From Empedobacter brevis_A (GTDB lineage Bacteria; Bacteroidota; Bacteroidia; Flavobacteriales; Weeksellaceae), in assembly GCF_965118635.1 (NCBI RefSeq), contig NZ_CBCPHV010000004.1, forward strand, positions 248,001-312,000: a DNA stretch of 64,000 nt, in the 5' to 3' direction. The notes beneath the pieces are model-generated. The model saw only the letters and a program-made list of their open reading frames with translations, was not told where the DNA came from and did no database searches. Positions 16,606 through 25,208 of the stretch are shown here, in pieces; position 1 is the first letter of the stretch, and every line of letters starts with the position of its first letter. Position numbers and translations under genes: made by a program.

Positions 16606-16890
16606 GAAATAAATTTTCAATTGATAACCTCTTTTTTTTGAAATTAGGGAAGATGTATAAAATTTAGTTTTAAAAATGAATTGTATTGATTTTTAATATA
16701 GTTACGTTTATAGAAGGTTGTTTTTGTTTTAAATACTTAGAATAGATTCAGAATTATTATTTTAAATCTAATATTTTATATAAATAGCTTTAGTTAAGGA
16801 ATTAAGATGGATTTTGGTCAAATTTTAATCATTTGAAAAATTATTCGGTAAGAATTTTGCTCAATTAGTCTGACATCAAAAACTTTACTT

Positions 16891-16898
16891 TATTTTTG
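16891..16898 (+). promoter_or_regulatory. Predicted hflX promoter (-7 box)
   Basis: TATTTTTG fits TAnnTTTG and ends 9 bases before the hflX ATG, so the mRNA leader would be only a few bases long. Confidence 0.5.
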
Positions 16899-16907
16899 CA
16901 GTAATAT

Positions 16908-18137
16908 ATGTTAGAAAAGAAAGAAGCACAATACGAAAAAGTCGTTTTAGTAGGATTGATCACACGTGAACAATCTGAAGAGAAGTTGACTGAATATATG
17001 GATGAATTGGAGTTCTTAGCTTATACAGCAGGAGCTACAGTTGGTGAACGTTTTACTCAGAAAATGGATAAACCAGATTCTAAATTCTTTGTAGGAAGTG
17101 GAAAATTAGACGAAATTGCTGCCTTTGTTGAAGAATATGATATTGATACAGTTATTTTTGACGACGAATTAACGCCTTCTCAGTTAAAAAATATTGAGAA
17201 AGTGATCAATAAAAAGATCATCGATCGTACACAATTGATATTAGATATTTTTGCTCAAAGAGCACAATCGTCATATGCACGTACGCAAGTGGAATTGGCA
17301 CAATATCAATATTTATTACCTCGATTAACACGAATGTGGACGCACTTAGAACGTCAGCGAGGAGGAATTGGTATGCGTGGACCTGGTGAAACGGAAATTG
17401 AAACAGATAGACGTATTATTCGTGATCGAATTACTTTATTAAAAGAGAAATTAAAAGGAATCGATAGACAAATGGCTACTCAGCGTAAAAATCGTGGAGC
17501 ATTGGTTCGTGTAGCTTTAGTTGGTTATACAAATGTTGGGAAATCAACATTGATGAATGTATTATCGAAATCCGAAGTTTTTGCAGAAGATAAATTATTT
17601 GCAACATTAGATACAACAGTTCGTAAAGTTGTAATTGGTAATTTACCTTTCTTGTTAACGGATACAGTTGGATTTATTCGCAAATTACCAACGCAATTAG
17701 TCGAATCTTTCAAGTCAACATTAGATGAGGTTAGAGAAGCTGATTTATTGGTTCATGTTGTGGATATTTCGCATACAAGTTTTGAAGATCATGTAAATGC
17801 AGTTAATCAAATTTTGGCTGAGATAGATTCAAAAGAGAAACCAACAATTATGGTTTTCAATAAAATTGATAATTTCTCTTACATCAAACAAGATGAAGAT
17901 GATTTGTCTGAAAAGAAATTCGAGAATTATTCGTTAGAAGATTGGGAACGTACATGGATGGCAAAAACAGATGAGCCAACATTGTTTATTTCGGCAACGG
18001 AAAAAGATAATTTAGAAGAATTACGCAAAACGGTTTATGAAAAAGTGAAAGAAATTCACATGAAACGTTTTCCTTATAATAATTTCCTTTTTCAGTATTA
18101 TGAAGAAGAGGACGAAGAAAATAATTCGGAAGAATAG
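16908..18137 (+). CDS. hflX: GTPase HflX
   Basis: A 409-residue ribosome-associated GTPase. The N-terminal HflX domain (about 1-190) includes FFVGSGKLDEI, FDDELTPSQLKN, the RTQLILDIFAQRA segment and the glycine-rich ERQRGGIGMRGPGETEIETDRR. The G domain starts near residue 200 with GYTNVGKST (G1), DTVG (G3) and NKID (G4). HflX splits stalled or heat-damaged 70S ribosomes. It is a single-gene unit ended by a terminator. Confidence 0.96.
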   Translation: MLEKKEAQYEKVVLVGLITREQSEEKLTEYMDELEFLAYTAGATVGERFTQKMDKPDSKFFVGSGKLDEIAAFVEEYDIDTVIFDDELTPSQLKNIEKVINKKIIDRTQLILDIFAQRAQSSYARTQVELAQYQYLLPRLTRMWTHLERQRGGIGMRGPGETEIETDRRIIRDRITLLKEKLKGIDRQMATQRKNRGALVRVALVGYTNVGKSTLMNVLSKSEVFAEDKLFATLDTTVRKVVIGNLPFLLTDTVGFIRKLPTQLVESFKSTLDEVREADLLVHVVDISHTSFEDHVNAVNQILAEIDSKEKPTIMVFNKIDNFSYIKQDEDDLSEKKFENYSLEDWERTWMAKTDEPTLFISATEKDNLEELRKTVYEKVKEIHMKRFPYNNFLFQYYEEEDEENNSEE

Positions 18138-18152
18138 AAAGAATCAATATAT

Positions 18153-18186
18153 AAAAAAAGAGTTCAGTTTTGAACTCTTTTTTTGT
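18153..18186 (+). terminator. hflX terminator
   Basis: A 14-bp stem (18153-18166 with 18171-18184), 4-base loop, T tail on the plus strand, 15 bases after the hflX stop. Confidence 0.85.
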
Positions 18187-18217
18187 TTCAAAATTGAAGA
18201 AAACAATAATTGGAATA

Positions 18218-18245
18218 AAAAAAGTCGCTTATTAGCGACTTTTAA
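18218..18245 (-). terminator. Terminator for the Crp/Fnr-family gene
   Basis: A 10-bp stem (18220-18229 with 18234-18243) with a T run on the minus-strand side, just after the end of the minus-strand regulator gene. Confidence 0.75.
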
Positions 18246-18266
18246 TTTTATATAAAGAATAATTTC

Positions 18267-18974
18267 TTACAAAATAATATGACCTAATTTAGTCAACTTT
18301 TGATGATCTAAAACTTTGATTTTTCTACCTTCAACTTCGATTAATTCATCTGTTTTGAATTCTGAAATCAAACGAATTGCAGATTCTGTTGCTGTTCCAA
18401 TCAAGTTAGCCATTTCTTCGCGTGTTAACGAAATATTTATAAATCCGTCTTTATCTGTTCCTAATTTACCTTCCAATAAAATTAAAACTTCAGCCAAACG
18501 TTCGCGAACTGTTTTTTGGGCTAAATAAGTGATTGTTCGTGCATATTCACCTAAATCTTTTGCAATTCTTTGTAAAATATTGAAAGCTAATTTTGGATTA
18601 ACTTCTAATAATTTTAAAAAGAATTTTTCTGGAATATAGTATATTTCAACTGGAGTCATTGCTGTAGCAGATGCTCCAAAAACTTCTTGACTTAAAATTG
18701 AGCGATAACCGATAATGTCACCTTCATTAATAAAACGTAGAATTTGCTCTTTTCCGTTAAAGCCAATTTTGAACAACTTGGCCGTTCCTTTCATGACGCA
18801 ATAGATACCCTTTGGTGTATTTCCTTCTTGGATAATTTCGTCTCCTTTTTTTAGATTGAAGATTTTTTTCTCTTGCTCAAACTCTAATAATTCTTCCTTA
18901 CTAAAAACCCCGAAAGATTCTGGGCTATCAAACATCGCTTTAATCGATACTACATTCTCATTAAACTCTGACAT
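18267..18974 (-). CDS. Crp/Fnr-family transcriptional regulator
   Basis: A 235-residue regulator. A cyclic-nucleotide-binding-type beta barrel spans about 25-140 (KKGDEIIQEGNTPKGIYCVMKG, GDIIGYRSILS), followed by the long dimer helix and a winged HTH (LTREEMANLIGTATESAIRLISEF near 180-205). It has a single cysteine (in IYCVM) and lacks the N-terminal Cys cluster of FNR, so it is not an obvious Fe-S oxygen sensor; the effector is unknown. It is divergent from ccoI with only 75 bases between the starts, and a 10-bp palindrome lies in that gap. The context suggests control of the cbb3 locus and of itself. Confidence 0.88.
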   Translation of the reverse strand: MSEFNENVVSIKAMFDSPESFGVFSKEELLEFEQEKKIFNLKKGDEIIQEGNTPKGIYCVMKGTAKLFKIGFNGKEQILRFINEGDIIGYRSILSQEVFGASATAMTPVEIYYIPEKFFLKLLEVNPKLAFNILQRIAKDLGEYARTITYLAQKTVRERLAEVLILLEGKLGTDKDGFINISLTREEMANLIGTATESAIRLISEFKTDELIEVEGRKIKVLDHQKLTKLGHIIL

Positions 18975-19005
18975 ATCTTGTTGTTATGACTTAATTCATA
19001 CAAAG

Positions 19006-19015
19006 TTAACGTTAA
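19006..19015. promoter_or_regulatory. Palindrome TTAACGTTAA between crp-like gene and ccoI
   Basis: A perfect 10-bp palindrome midway between two divergent starts, at about the -33 position of the ccoI promoter. It is a candidate binding site for the adjacent Crp/Fnr-family protein; this is inference. Confidence 0.45.
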
Positions 19016-19032
19016 TTCTGCTAAAAGGAAAG

Positions 19033-19040
19033 TAATTTTG
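19033..19040 (+). promoter_or_regulatory. Predicted ccoI promoter (-7 box)
   Basis: TAATTTTG matches TAnnTTTG and ends 9 bases before the preferred ATG at 19050. The in-frame TTG at 19038 lies inside this box, which argues against it being the start codon. Confidence 0.55.
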
Positions 19041-19049
19041 CAAAATAGT

Positions 19050-21449
19050 ATGGAAGAGAATTGTTTTCACTGTGGTCAACGAATTGAAGAAGAGGTTATT
19101 CAGTTCGATGAAAAGGATTTTTGTTGTCAGGGTTGTAAAACGGTTTACGAGATTTTAAACGTAAATAATCTTAAAGATTATTACGATATTAATCGTAATG
19201 CAGGTTTGCGTCCTGATGGAAAAAGTAATCATCAGTTTGATTTCTTAAACACAAAAGAAATCTTTGATAAAGTTGTAGATTTTTCAGATGACGGCGTTAC
19301 AGTTGTCTCCTTTTATGTGCCTGTGATGCACTGTACTTCGTGTGTTTGGTTATTAGAAAGTTTGAATACGATTAATCCAAATATCATTTCTTCAAATGTT
19401 AATTTTACTCAAAAAACAGTTCAGATTACTTATCGAGATGCAGATTTGAAATTAGGAGATTTAGCTAGATTTATTACAAATTTAGGATACAAGCCTTCGA
19501 TTAATTTAAAAACATTAGATAAGAAGAAAAAAAACAAAGTTGACCGATCTTTGGTGAGTAAATTGGTGATTGCTGGATTTTGTTTTGGGAATATTATGCT
19601 TTTATCATTCCCTGAATATGTCGAAGTTTTTGGTGATGTAAAAGAACAATGGTTAGATCAAAACAAAGGTTATTTCCGTTGGACAATGTTTGCATTAGCC
19701 TTACCAGTTTTCTTCTATTCATCTACGGATTATTTTGTTTCGGCTTGGCAAGGATTAAAAAATAAATACATTAATATAGATGTACCAATTGCTTTAGGAA
19801 TTATCGTGATTATGCTAAAATCAACGTATGATATCATTTTTGATCTTTCTCCTGGATATTTTGATACATTAGCAATGCTATTATTTTTAATGTTAACGGG
19901 AAAATGGTTTCAGCAACAAACCATGCAAGCGTTAGCATTTGATCGAGATTATAAATCATTTTATCCCATTGCGGTTGCAAAATTGGAAAATGGATACGAA
20001 CAGCCAATTTTATTAGCCGATTTGAAAAAAGGAGATCGCATTCTAATTAGAAATGAAGAAATTATTCCTGCTGATGCTATTTTGATGAAAGGGGAAGCAA
20101 TGATTGATAATTCATTTGTAACAGGAGAATCTCGTTTGATTCAGAAAAAGGCTGGAGATAAGATTTTTGCAGGAGGAAAACAATCTGGGCATGCAATAGA
20201 ATTAGAAATAATATCAGATGTTAATCAAAGTTATTTAACACAACTTTGGAACAATGATGCTTTCCAAAAAGAAGAATCGGAATTGAATGCACTGACGAAT
20301 AAAATCAGCCATTATTTTACATTAATTATTCTTATTATTACAGCTATTTCTGCTGTATATTGGTATTTTCATGATCCATCAAAAATATTAGAAGTCGTAA
20401 CATCTATTTTAATCATAGCTTGTCCTTGCGCATTAGGTTTGTCCTCTCCATTTATTTTAGGTCACATGATGCGAATTTTCGGAAACAAGAAATTCTATGT
20501 AAAAAATACTTCTACAATTGAAAGAATGGAGAAGATTACAGATTTAGTTTTCGATAAAACTGGTACAATTACAGAAAGCGATGAAGCGCAAGTAAAATAT
20601 GAAGGGAAAGAACTTTCTGATTATCAAGAACAATTGATAAAAGCATTGATTCGTAATTCGAATCATCCTTTAAGTCGTACTTTATATAAAAAGCTAAATG
20701 TTGATGATCGTTTACCAATTTCTGATTACCAAGAAATAGTAGGGAAAGGGCAGCAAGCTGAGGTAGATGGACATCAAATAAAAGTAGGTTCAAGAAGTTT
20801 TACAAATGCAACTTTTGATGAAAAAGTTATTTTGAATCAATCTCAAGTTTTTTTATCAATTGATGGAGAAGTTTTTGGTAAATTTGTATATACAAATAGA
20901 TATAGAAAAGGTTTAGATAATCTATTGAAAGAATTAAATGGTTATCAATTACATGTTTTATCTGGAGATAATGATTCTGAAAAAGAGTATTTAGAAACAA
21001 TTTTTCCGGCAAATGCGAAATTAATTTTTAATCAATCGCCAACAGATAAATTAGAATATATTAAAAAATTGGAACAAGAAGGAAAAAAAGTGATGATGTT
21101 TGGAGATGGATTGAATGATGCTGGAGCTTTGAAACAAAGTACAGTAGGAATCTCTATTTCTGAGGATATTAATAGTTTTTCGCCTTCATGTGACGGAATT
21201 TTGGATGCAAAAAGTTTTAAGGCTATTCCAAATTTTTTAAAATTATCGAAGACAACGATGAGTTTTGTAAAAATTGCATTCATCATCAGTTTCTTATATA
21301 ATATTGTTGGACTTAGTTTTGCAGTTTCTGGTTATTTACAGCCAGTTGTAGCGGCTATATTGATGCCAATTAGTTCTATTTCAGTGTTAATTTTTGCGAC
21401 GGCAAGCACTCGAATTGCTGATAAAATAACAAAATGGAATTTAGATTGA
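19050..21449 (+). CDS. ccoI: Copper P-type ATPase for cbb3 oxidase assembly
   Basis: A 799-residue P1B-type ATPase. The ATG at 19050 is chosen over a TTG four codons upstream that overlaps the promoter. Order of parts: a Cys-rich N-terminal metal-binding segment (C5xxC8 and FCCQGC), a heavy-metal-associated domain with MHCTSC near residue 95, membrane helices, the actuator TGES, the ion-pathway CPCAL near residue 458, the phosphorylated Asp in DKTGT near 502, and GDGLNDA. CcoI supplies copper to the CuB site of CcoN. It heads the ccoISNOQPGH locus. Confidence 0.94.
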   Translation: MEENCFHCGQRIEEEVIQFDEKDFCCQGCKTVYEILNVNNLKDYYDINRNAGLRPDGKSNHQFDFLNTKEIFDKVVDFSDDGVTVVSFYVPVMHCTSCVWLLESLNTINPNIISSNVNFTQKTVQITYRDADLKLGDLARFITNLGYKPSINLKTLDKKKKNKVDRSLVSKLVIAGFCFGNIMLLSFPEYVEVFGDVKEQWLDQNKGYFRWTMFALALPVFFYSSTDYFVSAWQGLKNKYINIDVPIALGIIVIMLKSTYDIIFDLSPGYFDTLAMLLFLMLTGKWFQQQTMQALAFDRDYKSFYPIAVAKLENGYEQPILLADLKKGDRILIRNEEIIPADAILMKGEAMIDNSFVTGESRLIQKKAGDKIFAGGKQSGHAIELEIISDVNQSYLTQLWNNDAFQKEESELNALTNKISHYFTLIILIITAISAVYWYFHDPSKILEVVTSILIIACPCALGLSSPFILGHMMRIFGNKKFYVKNTSTIERMEKITDLVFDKTGTITESDEAQVKYEGKELSDYQEQLIKALIRNSNHPLSRTLYKKLNVDDRLPISDYQEIVGKGQQAEVDGHQIKVGSRSFTNATFDEKVILNQSQVFLSIDGEVFGKFVYTNRYRKGLDNLLKELNGYQLHVLSGDNDSEKEYLETIFPANAKLIFNQSPTDKLEYIKKLEQEGKKVMMFGDGLNDAGALKQSTVGISISEDINSFSPSCDGILDAKSFKAIPNFLKLSKTTMSFVKIAFIISFLYNIVGLSFAVSGYLQPVVAAILMPISSISVLIFATASTRIADKITKWNLD

Positions 21450-21489
21450 TTTTAAATTAGACTTATAAATACTGCTCTGACTAAAATCA

Positions 21490-21521
21490 TTGTGATATGA
21501 ACTTAGGGCTTTGTAATTTTG
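21490..21521 (+). promoter_or_regulatory. Predicted ccoS-ccoNOQP promoter
   Basis: A -33 TTG at 21490-21492 and a -7 TAATTTTG at 21514-21521 separated by 21 bases, an excellent fit to the Bacteroidota promoter. It ends 7 bases before the ccoS ATG. The -33 lies in TTGTGATATGAAC, which may hold a regulator half-site (TGTGA). Confidence 0.65.
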
Positions 21522-21528
21522 TGGAGCT

Positions 21529-21693
21529 ATGGGGATATTATTATTAATGATATTAGTTAGTGTCTCTTTGGGGGCAATTTTTCTTCTTTTATTCTTTTTG
21601 GGATATAAGAAAGGGCAATTCGACGAAGATGAATCTCCAGCGGTGAGAATGTTAAAAGATGATAAAAAAACACAAGATAAAATCGACTCATAA
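21529..21693 (+). CDS. ccoS: cbb3 oxidase assembly protein CcoS
   Basis: A short gene of 54 codons. The product begins MGILLLMILVSVSLGAIFLL, a single membrane helix, followed by FLGYKKGQFDEDESPAVRML and a charged tail. The helix plus the GQFDDxxSPA segment is diagnostic of CcoS/FixS, which is needed to load cofactors into cbb3 oxidase. Its TAA overlaps the ccoNO ATG by one base (TAATG), indicating translational coupling. Confidence 0.93.
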   Translation: MGILLLMILVSVSLGAIFLLLFFLGYKKGQFDEDESPAVRMLKDDKKTQDKIDS

Positions 21694-23960
21694 TGCAAAT
21701 GCAGACTTTTAGTTACGACAATAAGATCGTAAAGTATTTCCTTTATGCCACATTGTTTTGGGCAGTTATGGCATTTTTCTTTGGAGTATTGGTTGCAACT
21801 TTGTTGTTTTTTCCTACGTTACCAGAATACATCTTCGGATCGGATGATGGGACAATTGGAGGAAATATCCAAGGCTTAATCAATTCACAGGGAAAACTTG
21901 GTTTTGGTAGATTAAGAATGATTCATACAACATTTGCGGTATTCGCTTTTGTTGGGAATACTTTTTTTACTGGAGCTTATTATTCAGTACAAAGATTGTT
22001 AAAAACCAGAATGTACAGCGATGTAATGAGCTGGATCGTTTTTTGGGGATGGCAATTATTTATTGTATTATCATTTGTAACATTTATCTTAGGATACAAC
22101 ACTTCTAAAGAGTATGCTGAGCATGAATGGCCAATTGATATTTTAATCGCGATAGTTTGGGTATTGTTTGGATCACAAATGTTCTTAACGATTGCTAAGC
22201 GTCGTGTACGTCACTTATATGTAGCGATTTGGTTCTATATCGGAACATGGGCTGCAATTACAATGTTACATGTATTTAACAACTTAGAAATTCCAGTAAC
22301 ATTTAGCTTATCAGCTCCAAAATCTTATTCGTTATATTCTGGAGTTCAAGATGCGTTAGTACAATGGTGGTATGGTCATAACGCCGTAGCATTCTTCTTA
22401 ACGACACCAATCTTAGGATTAATGTATTATTTTGTACCTAAAGCTGCTAATAGACCTGTATTCTCATACAAATTATCTATTATTCACTTTTGGTCATTAA
22501 TCTTTATTTATATTTGGGCTGGTCCTCACCACTTGCTTTATACAGCATTACCAGGTTGGGCACAAGCTTTAGGAACAGGATTCTCTATCATGTTAATCGC
22601 TCCATCATGGGGAGGTATGTTAAATGGTTTATTAACATTACGTGGTGCATGGGATAAAGTTAGAGAAAATCCTATATTGAAATTCTTCGTAGTTGCTTTA
22701 ACTTGTTATGGTATGGCTACTTTCGAAGGTCCAATGTTAGCAACAAAAACATTAAATAAAATTGGTCACTTTACAGACTGGGTTCCTGCTCACGTACACG
22801 TTGGTACATTAGGATGGAATGGTTTCGTTGCTTTTGGTATGATTTACTATTTGACACCAAAATTATTCAATACAAAATTAGCATCTGTTAAGATGGCTAA
22901 TGCTCACTTCTGGATAGCTACTTTTGGTATCTTATTCTGGGTAATTCCTATGTATGTTGCAGGTTGGACACAAGGTTTAATGTGGAAACAATTTGCACCA
23001 GATGGAACATTAGAATATGGTAACTTCTTACAGACAGTTACAATTCTTAAAAAATGGTTATATCCATTACGTGCTTTTGGTGGTACATTATACTTGATAG
23101 GATCTATCCTAATGGTTATCAATGTATGGAAAACTGTAAGAGCTGGACACTTTGTTGCAAATGAAGAAGCAGAAGCTCCTGCATTAGCACCAAAATCAGC
23201 AGCACGTACACAAGGAGAAGGTGTTCACTCTTGGATTGAAAGAACTCCAATCGTATTAACTATCGGTGCTATTTTAACTTTAGCTGTTGGTGGTTTAGTA
23301 GAGATTGTTCCTACTATTGTAGTGAAATCGAATGTTCCAACAATTGCAAGTATCAAACCTTATACTCCGTTAGAATTAGAAGGACGTGATTTATATATTC
23401 GTGAAGGATGTAATGCTTGTCATACGCAAATGGTTCGTCCATTCCGTGACGAAGTAAAACGTTATGGAGAATACTCTAAAGCAGGTGAATTTGTTTACGA
23501 TCATCCATTCTTATGGGGTTCTAAAAGAACTGGTCCAGACTTACATCGTGAAGGAGGTAAAAATCCAGATGCTTGGCATTACAAACACATGTGGAATCCA
23601 CGTTCTACATCAGATGGTTCTATCATGCCACGTTACCCATGGTTAATTGAAAATAAATTAGATCGTGAGCTAACGCGTGATAAAATGAAATCTATGGTTG
23701 CATTAGGTGTTCCTTATCAACAAGAAGATTTTGACAGTATGCAAGTTTCTATGAACAAACAAGCTTTAGTTATTGAGCAAACTATTTTTAAAGATGCATC
23801 TGACTTGAAAGACTTGTATGCTAAAAAAGAAGCAGAAGCTAAACAACAAGGTAAAGAGTTTGTTCCGTTAAGAGATCGTGAGATTACAGCATTAATCGCA
23901 TATTTACAACGTTTAGGAACAGATATTAAAGCTGAACAAGTAGAGACAGCAAGTAACTAA
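21693..23960 (+). CDS. ccoNO: cbb3-type cytochrome c oxidase, fused subunits I and II
   Basis: A 755-residue fusion. Residues 1 to about 490 are the CcoN catalytic subunit with some 12 membrane helices: heme ligands in RMIHTTFAVF (H77) and AHVHVGTLG (near 367), and CuB/heme b3 ligands in WYGHNAV (near 228) and AGPHHLLY (near 279). After a linker, one membrane helix (about 515-535) anchors the CcoO monoheme cytochrome, with EGCNACHTQMVRP near 573 as c-heme site. It reduces oxygen to water at low oxygen tension. The CcoN-CcoO fusion is common in Bacteroidota. A second ATG at 21699 is an alternative start. Confidence 0.96.
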   Translation: MQMQTFSYDNKIVKYFLYATLFWAVMAFFFGVLVATLLFFPTLPEYIFGSDDGTIGGNIQGLINSQGKLGFGRLRMIHTTFAVFAFVGNTFFTGAYYSVQRLLKTRMYSDVMSWIVFWGWQLFIVLSFVTFILGYNTSKEYAEHEWPIDILIAIVWVLFGSQMFLTIAKRRVRHLYVAIWFYIGTWAAITMLHVFNNLEIPVTFSLSAPKSYSLYSGVQDALVQWWYGHNAVAFFLTTPILGLMYYFVPKAANRPVFSYKLSIIHFWSLIFIYIWAGPHHLLYTALPGWAQALGTGFSIMLIAPSWGGMLNGLLTLRGAWDKVRENPILKFFVVALTCYGMATFEGPMLATKTLNKIGHFTDWVPAHVHVGTLGWNGFVAFGMIYYLTPKLFNTKLASVKMANAHFWIATFGILFWVIPMYVAGWTQGLMWKQFAPDGTLEYGNFLQTVTILKKWLYPLRAFGGTLYLIGSILMVINVWKTVRAGHFVANEEAEAPALAPKSAARTQGEGVHSWIERTPIVLTIGAILTLAVGGLVEIVPTIVVKSNVPTIASIKPYTPLELEGRDLYIREGCNACHTQMVRPFRDEVKRYGEYSKAGEFVYDHPFLWGSKRTGPDLHREGGKNPDAWHYKHMWNPRSTSDGSIMPRYPWLIENKLDRELTRDKMKSMVALGVPYQQEDFDSMQVSMNKQALVIEQTIFKDASDLKDLYAKKEAEAKQQGKEFVPLRDREITALIAYLQRLGTDIKAEQVETASN

Positions 23961-24160
23961 TGTTAAAATATTATAAAGAATTCCTTTCTCAGTACGAGTA
24001 TGCATCTTTGTTGCAGACATTGATCCTTATAGGATTTATAGTCGTATTTGTAACGATTTTTGTTAAGGTGATGAAAAGACCAAAAGAATATTACAAAGAC
24101 AGTGAATCTGCAGCATTAGATTTAGAACCAGAAGAGAACGAAAAAAATAATACAAAATGA
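23960..24160 (+). CDS. ccoQ: cbb3 oxidase small subunit CcoQ/FixQ
   Basis: A 66-residue protein with a single membrane helix (SLLQTLILIGFIVVFVTIFVKV) followed by KRPKEYYKDSESAAL and an acidic tail, as in CcoQ, which stabilises the oxidase complex. It overlaps the ccoNO stop by 1 base and the ccoP start by 4 bases. Confidence 0.9.
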   Translation: MLKYYKEFLSQYEYASLLQTLILIGFIVVFVTIFVKVMKRPKEYYKDSESAALDLEPEENEKNNTK

Positions 24161-25104
24161 GACAACGTACCCCGGCTTATATATTTATTCCATTAACGCT
24201 GTTAGCAGTAATCTTGGCTTTTACAATGGTAACGCCAGTAGATGTGGTGCCAGAACCAGGTTTTCAAGGAATGATACACAATTTATTGGAGCACTTGAAG
24301 CATGTATTTGCGCAAGGAATTTTCTGGGCAGTATTAGCAGTTGCAATTGTGATGCTTTTAATAATCAATGCTTTAAACAAAGTTGTTGAAGCAGAGAAAT
24401 TCAAAAGATTATCGCAAGAAGAACAAGCTAAATATTTAGAAGATGGTAAAATCGGTTATTTTAAAAGATTATTCAGTAGTGCTGGTAAAAAACAATCAGA
24501 CGAAGAAGAAGAATCTATTATTTTGGACCATGGTTTTGACGGAATCAAAGAGTTGGATAACGCTTTACCTCAATGGTGGTTATCATTATTCTACTTTGGT
24601 GTAGTGTTTATGATAGTATATGTAATGGCATACAGCTTTACAGACTTTGCTCATATGGACAAAGAGTACGAAGAAGAAATGGTTTACAAAGACGCACAAG
24701 ATAGTATTTGGGCAGTTGCGAATGATATTGATATCACAGGAGCTGTAAACAAATCGAATGATCCTGCTATTGTAGAACAAGGTAAAAAAATCTTTGAACA
24801 AAACTGTACACAATGTCACATGGAAGGAGGTAAAGGAGGTATTGGACCAAACTTAACTGATGATTACTGGGTGAATCATGTAGAAGATAGTTTGTTTAAA
24901 AATATCTATCACATTGTTTACAATGGATCTCCTCACAATCCTCAAATGCGTGCATTTGGTCAACGTAAAGAGTTATCAGGATTAGCAATTGAAAAAGTAG
25001 CTTCTTATGTTTACTTTATCAACCAAAAAGAACCTACTAAAACTGTTGCTGAAGGTGCTGCTGCTCCACAAGGAGATTTGATGGAAGCTTGGAAGCAAAA
25101 GTAA
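24157..25104 (+). CDS. ccoP: cbb3 oxidase subunit III (CcoP)
   Basis: A 315-residue membrane cytochrome c. There are two N-terminal hydrophobic segments (about 8-26 and 50-70) and the conserved PQWWLSLFYFGVVFMIVYVMAY helix of CcoP. A cytochrome c domain follows from about 205, with EQNCTQCHMEGG as the only CxxCH and NPQMRAF supplying a Met ligand. Proteobacterial CcoP carries two hemes; this one has one. It hands electrons from periplasmic donors to CcoO. It is the last gene before a terminator. Confidence 0.95.
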   Translation: MRQRTPAYIFIPLTLLAVILAFTMVTPVDVVPEPGFQGMIHNLLEHLKHVFAQGIFWAVLAVAIVMLLIINALNKVVEAEKFKRLSQEEQAKYLEDGKIGYFKRLFSSAGKKQSDEEEESIILDHGFDGIKELDNALPQWWLSLFYFGVVFMIVYVMAYSFTDFAHMDKEYEEEMVYKDAQDSIWAVANDIDITGAVNKSNDPAIVEQGKKIFEQNCTQCHMEGGKGGIGPNLTDDYWVNHVEDSLFKNIYHIVYNGSPHNPQMRAFGQRKELSGLAIEKVASYVYFINQKEPTKTVAEGAAAPQGDLMEAWKQK

Positions 25105-25137
25105 TTAGTTAAAAGAATTACAACAAATATCATATTG

Positions 25138-25170
25138 AAAGAGAGCTTATTTATAAGCTCTCTTTTCTTT
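25138..25170 (+). terminator. Terminator after ccoP
   Basis: A 12-bp stem (25138-25149 with 25154-25165), 4-base loop, then a T-rich tail, 33 bases after the ccoP stop. Confidence 0.85.
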
Positions 25171-25178
25171 TTTAGTCG

Positions 25179-25186
25179 TAAATTTG
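25179..25186 (+). promoter_or_regulatory. Predicted ccoG promoter (-7 box)
   Basis: TAAATTTG (TAnnTTTG), 22 bases before the ccoG ATG and directly after the ccoP terminator, so ccoGH and the TauE-like gene form a separate transcript. Confidence 0.55.
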
Positions 25187-25208
25187 TATACATTTAAAAT
25201 TCACTAAA

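Noticed and set aside
19038..19049. TTG start for ccoI
   Set aside because: The TTG is part of the predicted -7 box TAATTTTG; ATG at 19050 is preferred.
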